Shown here in pieces: positions 10,040 to 20,300 of a stretch of DNA of 64,000 nucleotides. The notes beneath the pieces were generated by a model. It was not told the DNA's origin. It saw nothing but the letters and a program-made list of their open reading frames with translations, and searched no databases. The stretch covers positions 38,573,998-38,637,997 of the forward strand of contig OZ038389.1 in the NCBI GenBank assembly GCA_964036045.1, given 5' to 3'. The DNA comes from Eutreptiella sp. 'Long Island Sound 2002'. Taxonomy: Eukaryota; Euglenozoa; Euglenophyceae; Eutreptiales; Eutreptiaceae. The position numbers were made by a program, and so were the translations under genes. Position 1 is the stretch's first letter. Each line of letters opens with the position of its first letter.

Positions 10040-11515
10040 GCCCACCACATAGTGCCGCCCCAGGGGCTGCGCACGATGCCCGACCCCCCACCCCCACAAG
10101 GGGGACCGGAATACTCGGAAGGGGTCCAAGGGCCATACCCGCAACACCAACCCCACCACTAACAACGCCACCACCACCAGCGGCCCCACCACCACCACCA
10201 CCAACACCACCCCCACCACTACCACTGCCCACCACCCTACCCCACCGGGCCACAACCCCCCGTGCACGAACAGCACCAGCGAATGGGGTGACAACCACCG
10301 AGCGCTCCACCCGCATACCCCACCTACCACCACGGGCCAGCCCCCCCGTACGAGCCGTCCCCCCCGTACCAGGAACCGTATCCCCCCGGCCACCACGTCC
10401 ACGCCGAAGGGGCCCCCCGGTCCCAACCCCGCCAAGGACAGTCACTCGACCCATACCACCAGCCGCTGCCGCCACCACACCCCTACGTGGCGGATCCATG
10501 GACAACAGGGGACCTCCCCCCCCCCCCCAGTACCAGGCAGCACCACGCGAGGCGCCCCAGGACCCACCAATGCCTCCTGACTGGCCCGACTCGAGCGATG
10601 AGGCCCGGTCCCGCAAACGGCGGCGCTCCCGCTCCCCCCCCACACGGCACACTCGCCCCCGGCGCCCAGACTCCCCAAACCGCCACCGCGCCTCAACCAC
10701 TCACTCGCGCCGCTCCTGCTCCCCCAGGTGCCACCACGACCCCCCGGGACCCCGCTCCCACCGCTCCCGCTCCCCCGGGCGCCACCACGAGCGCCACCGC
10801 CGCCCCATGTCCACCTCCCCCTCCCCCCTCCAGCCGTACATGACCCCCACCCCCAGCCCCCGCCACCACCGCTCCCGCTCCCCTCGGCGCCGCCAGGCAC
10901 GCCACCGCCGCCCCACGTCCACCTCCTCCTCCCCCGACAGGCTCGCCGGGCTCCCCGTTCCCCCCGCTGCCCATACCCATCCACCACCCCCAGCCCCCGC
11001 CACCACCACTCCCGCTCCCCCAGACACCACCAAGCGCACCACCGCCGCCCCATGTCCACCTCCCCCTCCCGTTCGCCCCTCTGCCCGTACCCGTCCTCCA
11101 CACCCAGCCCCCGCCACCGCCGCTCCCGCTCCCCCAGGCACCACCACCCCCACCACCACCACAGGTCCACGTCCTCCCCTCGCCGCTCCAGGACCCCGGG
11201 CACGGACCCCTTCCCCTCCCAGGCCCCCGCCCATATCGCCTGGTGGTCTTCCCCCGCTTTGCAGGAGCTCCGCCGCCGGGTGAAGTGCGCCGGGGGAGCG
11301 GGAGGGCAAGATGGGGTGCACATGGTGCATACCTTCGAGGAGGTGCGCACCCGCACCCCCGCCAACCCCAACGAGGCCGCCCCGGAGGCCATCATGCCGC
11401 AAGTGGCATGGGGGGCCCTCCTCCGTGATGCGGTCTAGGGCCTCCGCTCCGCCTACACCTCCCAAGCCCTCCGCCAATGGCTCCAGGCCACCCACCCCCA
11501 GGCCTAGGCCATCGG
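10040..11515 (+). pseudogene. Pro-rich and Arg/Ser (RS)-repeat protein, frame-shifted
   Basis: Three overlapping plus frames each hold part of a coherent low-complexity protein: a Pro/Tyr/His-rich beginning, then an RS-like domain with repeats of HRSRSPGRHHERHRRP type (about 10610-11180), then a short globular tail (IAWWSSPALQELRRR...VHMVHTFEEV) near 11240-11438. The RS motif passes from one frame to another between about 10950 and 11000, so at least one frameshift is present. The DNA under the RS part is a tandem repeat of about 129 bp. RS domains are known from splicing factors, but here an ORF1 of a LINE-B relative is at least as likely. No RRM is visible. Confidence 0.45.
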
Positions 11516-12003
11516 CGCCCCCTCCCCACCCCGCCCCTCCCGCCACCACCACACCAGGAAGGGGAAGGACAAGGGCAAGGGGAGGGCAAGTGACACGAAG
11601 GGGCACTCAGGCAAGAGTACACGGAGGGGGCCCAAGTGAGGGCAGGCACCCATAGGGACAGGGCGCCGGAAGAGACACCACATGGGGGCAGGAAACCACC
11701 CAAGATCCAGGAAGGGGCAGGAGCGGGGACCAACGCACGGAGGAAAAGGGCACCACGGCAAAAGCCACGACCCACACCCAGGAAGGGCATACCACGACGG
11801 GGGGACCAGCGCCGCCCCACCCCCACCAAACGCCGCACGACGCCCGGGGGCGCACCCCCCAACACGCACCGCCAAAGCAAGCATCGGACGCCGTACGGAT
11901 CACACGAGCGCACACCCACCAGCCACCGGAAACCACACGGGGAATGGCGGGCACACCTACACGGGGAGAACGGGCCACACCAACAGAGGAAGCCGCAGGG
12001 AAC
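11516..12003 (+). other. A/G/C-rich flank left of the gypsy insertion
   Basis: T-poor sequence with a basic frame (11636-12118, RKPPKIQEGAGAG...) that runs into the gypsy LTR and so is truncated. In the pre-insertion allele it joined 25214 onward. Confidence 0.4.
12000..12003. repeat. Gypsy target-site duplication, left (GAAC)
   Basis: GAAC directly precedes the 5' LTR, and GAAC follows the 3' LTR at 25210-25213. Four to six bp is normal for Ty3/gypsy integrases. Confidence 0.85.
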
Positions 12004-14360
12004 TGAAGCCGGTTCGGACCCCCGTGGCCATCTTGGGGTCACTTGGGGTGTGTATCTATGTGCCGGCAAGCCGCCATTGGCTGATATCATACTCTCCCGT
12101 CCACCTGACCTAACCTGATGTGATAGTGTGATAGGTTTGGCCATTCCGGCTATGAGCGGCCATATTCAGTACCGAGGCGCCGCCAGCGGAGATTTATATA
12201 TCGAAATATCAGGAATCAACAGGGTTTTTTTATCATAATGTTTCCGTAATTTTTGAGCCTTCCGTTCCGACTGTCAATGTATCGGCGACTGTCAGTTGGG
12301 TCGCGATTTTGCGGTAACCGATTGGTTATCTGTTATTTCCAGATATTTTGGCGGAAACTCCGATGAAGGGTCAGATTTCGTCAGTAAAGGGTTCGTTGCT
12401 TCCGCAATTTTCTAAATATGCACTCGAAATTTTATTCTGAATTTTTCGCGATGTCGAAATCGGATTTTCGACTTCGACATCGCCGCACTTGATTTGGTCT
12501 TCTTCGAGTGGTCATACTCCTTTCCCTATGCCCGAATCAGGTTTCCCTTCTACTTGCCACCCATTTGACTTGGAGATATAAGGGAAACAAAAATGAATCG
12601 TGGGACCACTTTGAAGGGTCATATCTACGCGCGTGTGTGGGGAAAGAGAATAAGAAAGGTTCCGTTGCAAGCGCCTTGGTCTCAACTTAATTTAGGAAGC
12701 ATCAAACGCCTTTGGTGTGTACACATGCCCGGTTTCGCAAGGGATAATGGTCAAGAGGGTAGAAAGTGATATATAACTCTCGGACCGTGCAACCGAATAT
12801 TTTATTGCGACTTTCGAGTGTACCGCATGAGTGTTGGGGTTGCATAGATACTTTCCTTGGGTTCCCACGTATTTTTAACGTGAAGTTATGTCCATGGAGG
12901 GGCATGGCATACCATGGTGGGAGCCACTTTTGAGGGTATGTGTCATATGCATGGTATATGTCTTGATATGCTCACGCCCATGTTATATATCTTCGTCTGG
13001 CCGAAGAGATGGGGAGCCACACGTGACAAGGACTTTGCCCATGTCCCAATTGTGGAATTCAAAGCGCTAGACTAAGTCTACCGCGTATGTATTGCTCATG
13101 GTATGTTTGGCAAAGACATCCATGAGTGCACTCCCATTTTTATGGGGCATGTAGATAGGAGTGGCGAAGGTATCTTTATGCGGCCGATTGGGGATCCAAG
13201 TGGGGGAATTGTTCGCAAATGGTTCCAATCATTTGTGTATTGAACCATGCGCGGATATCATGGGTGAGCATAGAGATATACTATCATGACAACTTTGTAT
13301 TTGGACATATGTGCATGTTTTTGACCTCATTTTATGCTCATTTTTGTATTTTATGTGCGCAACTGGTCGGCTAACAGTAAAGTGCCTAGAGATCCGTGAA
13401 CTATGGTATGTTGCTCATATGTTGGCATATGCTTCCGTGTTGTACCTCACCATATGCCAGATCACATGGTCTCTTTGGCTTGGCACACGAGGCCTCACAA
13501 AATTAGGTCTCAAACTCATGAGCTGACTTGTGAAGCATGTCATGTACATAACCGGAGGGGTTTCGGAGCCAATGATGCGATATTCTTGGGCATGGATCTT
13601 TGGTTTATATCACCCTTGTATACTATCCTCCGGTTTGACACATGCGTGGAGCATTTGAATATTTGCCGTATGCATTTTTGAGTATATAATTGAATTTTGG
13701 GCATTATGGTGTGATTTGCTTGATTTTGCCATGTTGTGAGGTCATCTTCATGGGGCAGTTCTCCAAGCCCATTCGACTCCAAGTCCAACCAAGGTTATGT
13801 CAGGGTAGGGCATGGTCCTGAGTGCCACTCTAGGCCATGACACGCCACCTCCCCCATTGAGCTAGGATTTAGAGGCTTGGGAGTGAACACATTTTTTGGG
13901 GTTTGTGTAGTGACTTGTGACACATGGCATTCAGCCATCTCATTTGACCTGGTTCAGGGCAATATATTGGTGAGTCAAGGAAAGGTCTTGAGTCCAGGGA
14001 ATGAGGGGTTTATGGCTGTGAATGTGTAAGTGTACCTCTTTCCCCAACTTTGCTTTATTTGTGTTCATATGCCAATTTCAGGGCTTTCCTCTTTGGTGCA
14101 ATTCTTGTACATGCCCGCCACCGTGGGACGACCGGTGTGCGGAACGGAAGCCCGCATCGTGGACTGGATTGTGGATTGGATTATTGCTGTATTTGTGGGA
14201 TCTGGTTGCTGTTCAGGGTTGAAGGAGGATTTTATTTTCTATATTTTTGGATTTTGGACCCTGGAATTTGAGGAATGCAATCGTTGATCCGGAGTAAATC
14301 AGCAGGGGTAACAGGCGGAAGAGGCACAGCGGGGGCCGGTCCTGGTAGGGACCTTCTTTA
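12004..14360 (+). repeat. 5' LTR of the gypsy element
   Basis: Begins TGAAGCC and ends CTTCTTTA; the ends form an imperfect inverted repeat (TGAAG / CTTTA) rather than the common TG...CA. The long LTR has no convincing ORF. A TTTATATAT box near 12191-12199 is a possible promoter element. The boundary at 14360 is fixed by the primer-binding site that follows and by the end of identity with the 3' LTR. Confidence 0.95.
12188..12200 (+). promoter_or_regulatory. Possible TATA box in the 5' LTR
   Basis: GATTTATATATCG is conserved in both LTRs (about 23037-23049 in the 3' copy). It is a candidate for the element's own promoter. No initiator or mapped start can be judged from sequence. Confidence 0.25.
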
Positions 14361-14373
14361 TGGTAGCAGAGGA
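14361..14373 (+). other. Primer-binding site, initiator tRNA-Met type
   Basis: TGGTAGCAGAGGA directly follows the LTR and is complementary to the 3' end of the eukaryotic initiator tRNA-Met form ending CUCUGCUACCA (as in animals). The land-plant form would give TGGTATCAGAG, so this host's initiator tRNA probably has the AGCAGAG acceptor stem. Confidence 0.85.
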
Positions 14374-14472
14374 GTACCTGCTGCCCCTACCTACCGCCGA
14401 CACAGGGACTTGGGCCCCTATGAGCCCTGCCCAAGTACGCCCCGGGTGCGTATTGTGGACTCGGTGGAGACC

Positions 14473-15192
14473 ATGCCGGAGATTGGAGCCATAGAAGAGC
14501 CGAGACGTTCAAGAGCATGGCGAACTCCGGAAGTTGAAGCCCGAAGAGAAGTACGACATTCGGGAAGAGGAGGACTTAACATGGAGGATCTGGTCTCCAT
14601 GTGTGAGCGTCGCTGCCGAAAGGCATGCAACCTCCGCTCCACCGCGGAGGACTCTGAGGAGGCCGGCCATTCAGGCAGCAGTGGAGGACGGGCCCGGCGC
14701 TACCGGAAGTGCGGGTCACCCAAGTCCGCGGCAAGGGACGCCGGGGCTATGGATACGGACCCTAGCCTGGTCGGGCTGTGGGAATCCGAGGGGCACTCCG
14801 AGGGCTATCAGACAGCCCATGAGCAACCGTTGGAGTCGGAGGAGACGCCTGCGCCGATCGCCAGGGCGCATACGGCCCCCGAGCCCGCCCTGAAGCACGA
14901 CGCCGAGGGCTTGGAGAGGTCAGCCAGGGCCCGGACGGCACCTGTGCCCCGGCACACGGGACCAGAGACGGACGCCATAGGCGATACGCCCATGGGCGAT
15001 GAGTCTGAGGCGCCGGGAACCGCGGGATGCGCTGGATCAGGCGGAAGACACGCTGAGTGCCACTGCGAGCACGTGTCCTTCCTCATGGGCGAAGTACCCA
15101 AAGATGGGGATGGACGCTATCGTGCATCGACTCGACCGCCTGGACAACGGGAAGGACGGCCTAGAGGAGGACGTCGCCAGGATCCTGGATGA
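14473..15192 (+). pseudogene. gag N-terminal region (frame 1, before a frameshift)
   Basis: The frame is open from within the LTR; the first ATG beyond the primer-binding site is 14473 (MPEIGAIEEPRRS), with another at 14581 (MEDLVSMCERR). The protein is acidic, with Ser/Glu/Arg-rich disorder. It loses sense near 15100, where the main gag frame takes over, so a one-base shift probably lies between 14999 and 15190. Alternatively translation starts at 14999 and this is leader. I cannot separate these. Confidence 0.4.
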
Positions 15193-17389
15193 CCAGTCGG
15201 CCGCGGAGAAAGATATGGAGGAGCTGCGAGCGGAAGGGGACCGGTACCGGGAGAATCTGGAGCTGGCTCTGGAGAAGCAGCAGCGAGTGGTGGACAGCCT
15301 CCTCCACCTGGTGGAGGACATGTCGGGACGCCTGAAAAGGCTAGAGGAGCTACAGCCCCTCGCCTCGGGTCCGGAGCTCCCGGCAAAGCCGGCCACGGTA
15401 GAGCTGGTGGACCGGGTTAAGACCCTCAGGAGCGCCATGGAGAAACCCATGGGCGGCCCTGCAGAGGCACCATACGCGCCTCCGCGTGTTGACCCGGGTG
15501 CGCTGCCTTTTGTTCCCATGTTCAGCGAATCCACAATGCTCGGGGAACAAACGGCACCGGCTGGGTCCATGCGGGAAGGGCACGTAACCACGGACCCCAG
15601 GAGCCTGACGGTACAGATGTCCCATGCCGCCCAGAATCTACCCATTACGACGAATATGGTAGTTTATGCGGAAGACGAGATCCAGAACCAGACCATGCAG
15701 GGGCGAACCATGGGAAGCGCCGACGGACATGGTCGAGGCCACCCAGGCGGAAATCTGTGGGCGAAGGACCCCAATACGGGGATATGGACTGCCGATGGAG
15801 CAAGTACTTCCCGCATTCCAAACCCCATGGGTTCAGGCCCAACTGGACCGCACTCCATGGAGGAGAGGGATGTACGGGGAGTGTACTCACACCCCCCGGC
15901 CACAGGTGGTATCCGTCTCGGTGGAGTGGTGGCTGGGGACGTCGGAGACGCCATCAGGATTGACGACCTCAGGGGAATCAAAATCCCCTACTATGATGGC
16001 AACCCTTCCAACCTGGACGACTTCATCCTGGATTGGGAGGACTTCGCCGGGGAGGTCGTCGGCGAGATGCGGGGAGCGCCGAGGAACAAGTGGGTATGTC
16101 GGACCTTCCCACACCAGCTGGCGCAGGACCTGAAGGAGGAGCTGCGGGATCAGATCCGGGAAGGATTGATCCGTACGGAGCAGGCCTGCCTCCAGTGGTT
16201 GGAGGATGAGGAGCGGGTGGACGCTCCGAACCAGAAGCTGGAGGACTTGTGGTCCATCCCGCTGCCGCTGGACCGCGGTGAGTTGCGGGTCCGGGAGTGG
16301 AACCGGTATCTGCGGAAGTACCGCAGATGCCTCAAGCTGGTGGAGGACTGGAACGAGGCCAGCGAGATCCGCCACCTCCTGAAGGATGTCCTCCCCGGCC
16401 ACTGGAAGAGGCGAGTGGAGGACGAGGAGAAGAAAAGCTCCAAGAAGCGGGTGGCGGTCAGGATCATGGCGGCGGAGGATACCCATGCGGGTATCATGGA
16501 GTTCTTCAGGAGGAACCTGGGCAAGCCCAACCGGATGTTGGGACTGAAGAACGCCGTGTACGTGGAGGTATTTGGAGACTCCATGGGGCAAAGGTTGCTG
16601 CGCCTCAACAACGTGGAGTGGAGGCGCGGGGAGCCGCTGAGGATGCAAGTCATCTTCGCCCGCATGAGCCTGGACGAGATCCTGAAGTACATCACGGTGG
16701 AGTTGAAGCTCAAGGCGAAGAACGAGGCCCACGTGCAGGATCGACAAGGTCATGGACAACGAGGCCACCGAGAAGACCGCCATCATCGGGAGGTCCAGGA
16801 GGACACGGCCAACTCCGCGGAGGATGGTAGTGGAAGGAGCCAAGACCACTGGACCGGGTCCCGGGAGGATCACGAGGAGGCCCACTTCTTCGCGTTTGTG
16901 GCGCACAACGTGAGAGAACATGGGCAGGATCGGTCCAGATGGAACCGGATGGGACGCAAGAAGAACAGAGAGCCAAGGAGGATCGGGAACCCACCGCTCT
17001 CGTTGCGGGAGTACAGGTCTCAGCACGACAGGTGCTGGGTCTGTTATGGCAAGGGAAACAACCATGCACACGACCACCGTCAGTGCAAGGTGTATGAGGC
17101 GGACAAGAAGGCCTACTTCGCCGCCCACCCCGAGAAGAAGCCCAAGGAGCAGCGGATTTCCGATTGGAAGGCAAAGGGCGGAGACGGGGGAAAAGGCCAA
17201 GGCAAAGTCTCAGGAAAAGGCGGAGGAAGAGGCTATGGTGGTGGACCTGGCCAAGACCGACGAGTGAGGTCGATCGAGGAAGTTGCTGAGGACATGTTGA
17301 GGACGGCAGAGGAACTCAAAGCCCAGCAACGTGGTGGACAAAGTCCTGGCGGATCGCAGCCGGAAGGGGCTGCGGGGAGTCAAGTCTAG
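14999..17389 (+). CDS. gag: gag polyprotein (capsid/nucleocapsid)
   Basis: A 796-residue frame gives the structural protein that forms the virus-like particle and packages RNA. After about 40 residues comes a strong coiled coil (LDRLDNGKDGLEEDVARIL to RLKRLEEL, residues 45-120), then a Gly/Pro-rich linker. A helical capsid-like region (residues 330-570, with DDFILDWEDF, TFPHQLAQDLK and REWNRYLRKY) follows. A nucleocapsid zinc knuckle ends it: C-x2-C-x8-H-x4-C at about residues 678-695 (CWVCYGKG...HDHRQC), longer in its loop than the usual C-x2-C-x4-H-x4-C. The tail is Gly/Lys-rich. It ends at a single UAG, after which the same frame continues as pol. Confidence 0.9.
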   Translation: MSLRRREPRDALDQAEDTLSATASTCPSSWAKYPKMGMDAIVHRLDRLDNGKDGLEEDVARILDDQSAAEKDMEELRAEGDRYRENLELALEKQQRVVDSLLHLVEDMSGRLKRLEELQPLASGPELPAKPATVELVDRVKTLRSAMEKPMGGPAEAPYAPPRVDPGALPFVPMFSESTMLGEQTAPAGSMREGHVTTDPRSLTVQMSHAAQNLPITTNMVVYAEDEIQNQTMQGRTMGSADGHGRGHPGGNLWAKDPNTGIWTADGASTSRIPNPMGSGPTGPHSMEERDVRGVYSHPPATGGIRLGGVVAGDVGDAIRIDDLRGIKIPYYDGNPSNLDDFILDWEDFAGEVVGEMRGAPRNKWVCRTFPHQLAQDLKEELRDQIREGLIRTEQACLQWLEDEERVDAPNQKLEDLWSIPLPLDRGELRVREWNRYLRKYRRCLKLVEDWNEASEIRHLLKDVLPGHWKRRVEDEEKKSSKKRVAVRIMAAEDTHAGIMEFFRRNLGKPNRMLGLKNAVYVEVFGDSMGQRLLRLNNVEWRRGEPLRMQVIFARMSLDEILKYITVELKLKAKNEAHVQDRQGHGQRGHREDRHHREVQEDTANSAEDGSGRSQDHWTGSREDHEEAHFFAFVAHNVREHGQDRSRWNRMGRKKNREPRRIGNPPLSLREYRSQHDRCWVCYGKGNNHAHDHRQCKVYEADKKAYFAAHPEKKPKEQRISDWKAKGGDGGKGQGKVSGKGGGRGYGGGPGQDRRVRSIEEVAEDMLRTAEELKAQQRGGQSPGGSQPEGAAGSQV
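17387..17389 (+). other. In-frame UAG between gag and pol, candidate readthrough stop
   Basis: gag and pol share one reading frame, interrupted only by this TAG (context CAAGTC TAG AGGAGC). Downstream the frame is open for 91 codons before its first ATG (17663), which lies only about 43 codons before the protease active site. Stop-codon readthrough is the simplest way to make Pol. Confidence 0.6.
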
Positions 17390-20300
17390 AGGAGCCCCTA
17401 CGGGAGTGGGACCTCGGAGGTCTCTCCTCCGGAAATCAGTGGAATCCCAGAGAAAGCGAAGGCACATCGGGTGCCGAAGAAGGCTCCAGAAGAGCCAAAA
17501 CCACTGAGTTTCGCCACTCCCAACCCCTGGAGCGCCCTGCCAAGGGAAGTACATGTGGGTACGGGACATGGCAAGAAGGAAAGAGCGACTACGAAGAGCC
17601 CCGTGGACGGGCAGGACCAACCCAAGATCTACACCATCCGTGACCATACCCTTGAAGTCCTGATGCACCCGGACGTGCTAGAGTTGCATGCCGTGAGAGT
17701 CGTCCATACACCTCATGGCGACGAGCGGCAGTTGCACTTGAAAGTGCGAGTACGGTGCGGACGAGAGGAGAAGGTGGTGGATGTGTTGGTGGATACGGGT
17801 GCCCAGGTGAGCCTGGTCCGGAGAGGGTTGTTCAAGGAGGAATTCCTGCAGCCCAGCCGGAGACCGGTCCGCCTGAAGGTCGCCAACGGAGAGATTATGG
17901 GTGGTGGCACCCATGAGGCCACTATCAGTATGGAATTCTGGGAGCATGAGCGCTTGAACCGCCCTGATCAGGCGAAGAGAAGCACTCTATCCGGGAACTT
18001 CTACGTGGCCGACATTACAGATTGGGATATGATCATGGGGTATGACTTCATGGTGGTAAACGCCATTGGAGCCCTTCCCCATCGTGCAACGCTGGTCCGG
18101 GAGGATGATGAATGCCTCACATGGCTGTCCACGGACTATGCATGCGGATCATCCCAATGGAATGCTGAGGGAGAGGATCGGATCGTCCAAGCGGTGCAAG
18201 CTGTGGATGCCAAGTCCAGAGGAGACCGCAGAGTTCAGCTCACGGAGTATGGAATGGCGCCGCAGGTGTATGCCAGGATGATCCAGACGCTGGGAGCCGA
18301 AACGCCCGAGACGGACGTCTTTGCTTCCCGGGATGCCCCATTTCTGAGAAGGTGTAGGCGGCACTGGCATCGAGGAGACTCAGCCTGGCACAGGCATTGG
18401 GGTTTGAAGGAGTGGGGGCCCATGTATTGGCATGGCTCCCTGGACAATACCAGACGTACGGTGGAGAAGATCGTCGCGAATAGGGCGAAGGGGGTCGTGG
18501 TCATAACCGGCATAGGATCCACCCCATGTCCGCTGGAGGGTCTCAAGTCGACGCTGGACATCATCACCCTGAACGAGATGTCATTCGGGCCAGAGGAGGA
18601 GTTGTTCATCGACGCCAAGGGTGTATCAATGCCCTCCCCGGGTCAAGCGTGGGGTACCGAGGCTTTCCTGGTGGATGGGGCGCAAGCCCAGCCCACGGGT
18701 GATGAAGCATTCATCCGTAGGGTGGAGGCGGTGCCCATGAAGGTCATGTTTGAGCCCAAGGAGGGGATAGATCAGCCAATCGATGGCATTGACGTCCTGT
18801 CCCATGCCGAGATCGACGACGTCGTCAACTACATGCGGATGGGGATGCACGACCGTGTGGCAGCCAAGAAGAGGCGGGCCATGGTCACATCTCCGCATTG
18901 GTGGGATGACAAGATGTTGGTTACCGGCAAGTACGAGAAGGATGAGTTCGTGGCGAGGGTCATGGATCACATCGCGGACCAATACGATGGTCCGGTTGGG
19001 TCGGACCCACCAACGTGGGGTTTTCCAAGAGTGGGAAATGGTAGCGACCAGCACCAGCCCGAGGCCGCAAATTTTGGAAGATTATCGTCGGGAATCGCGA
19101 CCCAGGACGATGAAGACGGCATATCGGACGAGGAGAAGTCGGACTCGGACCCAGAAGAGGCCTATACCGCAGTGCGGTCGGTTGTATCGATACCGAAGCA
19201 AGCGGCGGAAGAGGCTCAGGAGAACCCGAAGGTCGCCGAGCTGAAGGAGGGGCTGATCAATGCCTATCCGCGGCTATTCAGTGGCATCGCCAACAAGAAC
19301 CCTCCAGATCGTGGGAGGTTTGGCACAGCGAGGATCAAGCTGAAGCCGAACCCCAAGATCTATCGTCATCGGGAGTACCAACTTCAGGGCGATCGGGCCG
19401 AGGCCATGAAGAAGCTGTTGGCCGAGTTCATTGAGCGGGGATGGATCGATCCCTCCGACAGTGAGTGGGCCAGCCCAGCCTTCATCGTGCCCAAGAAGGA
19501 GAAGGGCGAGTGGAGATTGGTGGTTGACTACAGAGGTTTGAACGAGCAGACCGAGCACGACTCGTACTCGCTTCCCCTGATCGACTCCATCCTCCAAAAA
19601 CAACAGAAAAAGCGGATTTTCACGGTGTTAGACCTGAAACACGGCTATCACCAGATGCCGCTACACCCGGACTCCAGGCCCTGCATAGCGATGTCGACGC
19701 CGCTGGGGCCCATGCAGGGGAAAGTGGTGCCTATGGGCGCCAAGAATGGCAACGCCGCTTTCCAGCGCATGATGGAGGACCTACTCGGTCCTGTCCGGTA
19801 CTGTGCCGACCCCTTCGTGGATGACATCATCATCGGATCCGGCACGGAGAACCCGACTGAGGACGAGCTCATCGAAGCGCATGAGAAGGATCTGCGCCGA
19901 GTGCTCAGCGAGCTGGACAAGCACAACATGGTGTGCAAGCCCACCAAAGCCTCACTCTTCGTGAAGGAAGTGGAGTTCGCGGGTCACGTGGTTGGTCACG
20001 GGCAACGCCGTCCCATGCCTGGGAAACTGGCGTCCCTGCACCACTGGGACAAGCCCCAGACCATCAGCGAACTCCGATCCTTCATGGGGTTCTGCAATTA
20101 CCATTCGGGCTATGTCCGGATGTATGCAGAACTGTCGGGGCTGCTGCACAAGATGTTGCAGGTGGGCAAGTTCGATGGCCGGAAGGGGAGCAAGAAGAAG
20201 CTTGCCTGGACCCCTGAGGCTGAGGATGCGTTCAACCGCCTGAAGGAGCGACTCCTGGGGCAGTTGGGGCTGTTCCTGGTGGACCCGGACAAGGGATTCG

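Noticed and set aside
9797-11606. Long Gly-rich minus-strand frames
   Set aside because: They are antisense shadows of the C-rich Pro/RS-coding strand, with composition dictated by CCN/GGN runs.
12508-14271. Short frames of 60-90 codons in the 5' LTR and their twins in the 3' LTR
   Set aside because: They lie wholly within LTRs, differ between the two copies by ordinary drift, and show no protein features.
15887-17200. 437-codon minus-strand frame across gag
   Set aside because: Antisense of a GC-rich coding region. The plus frame has capsid-like and zinc-knuckle features.
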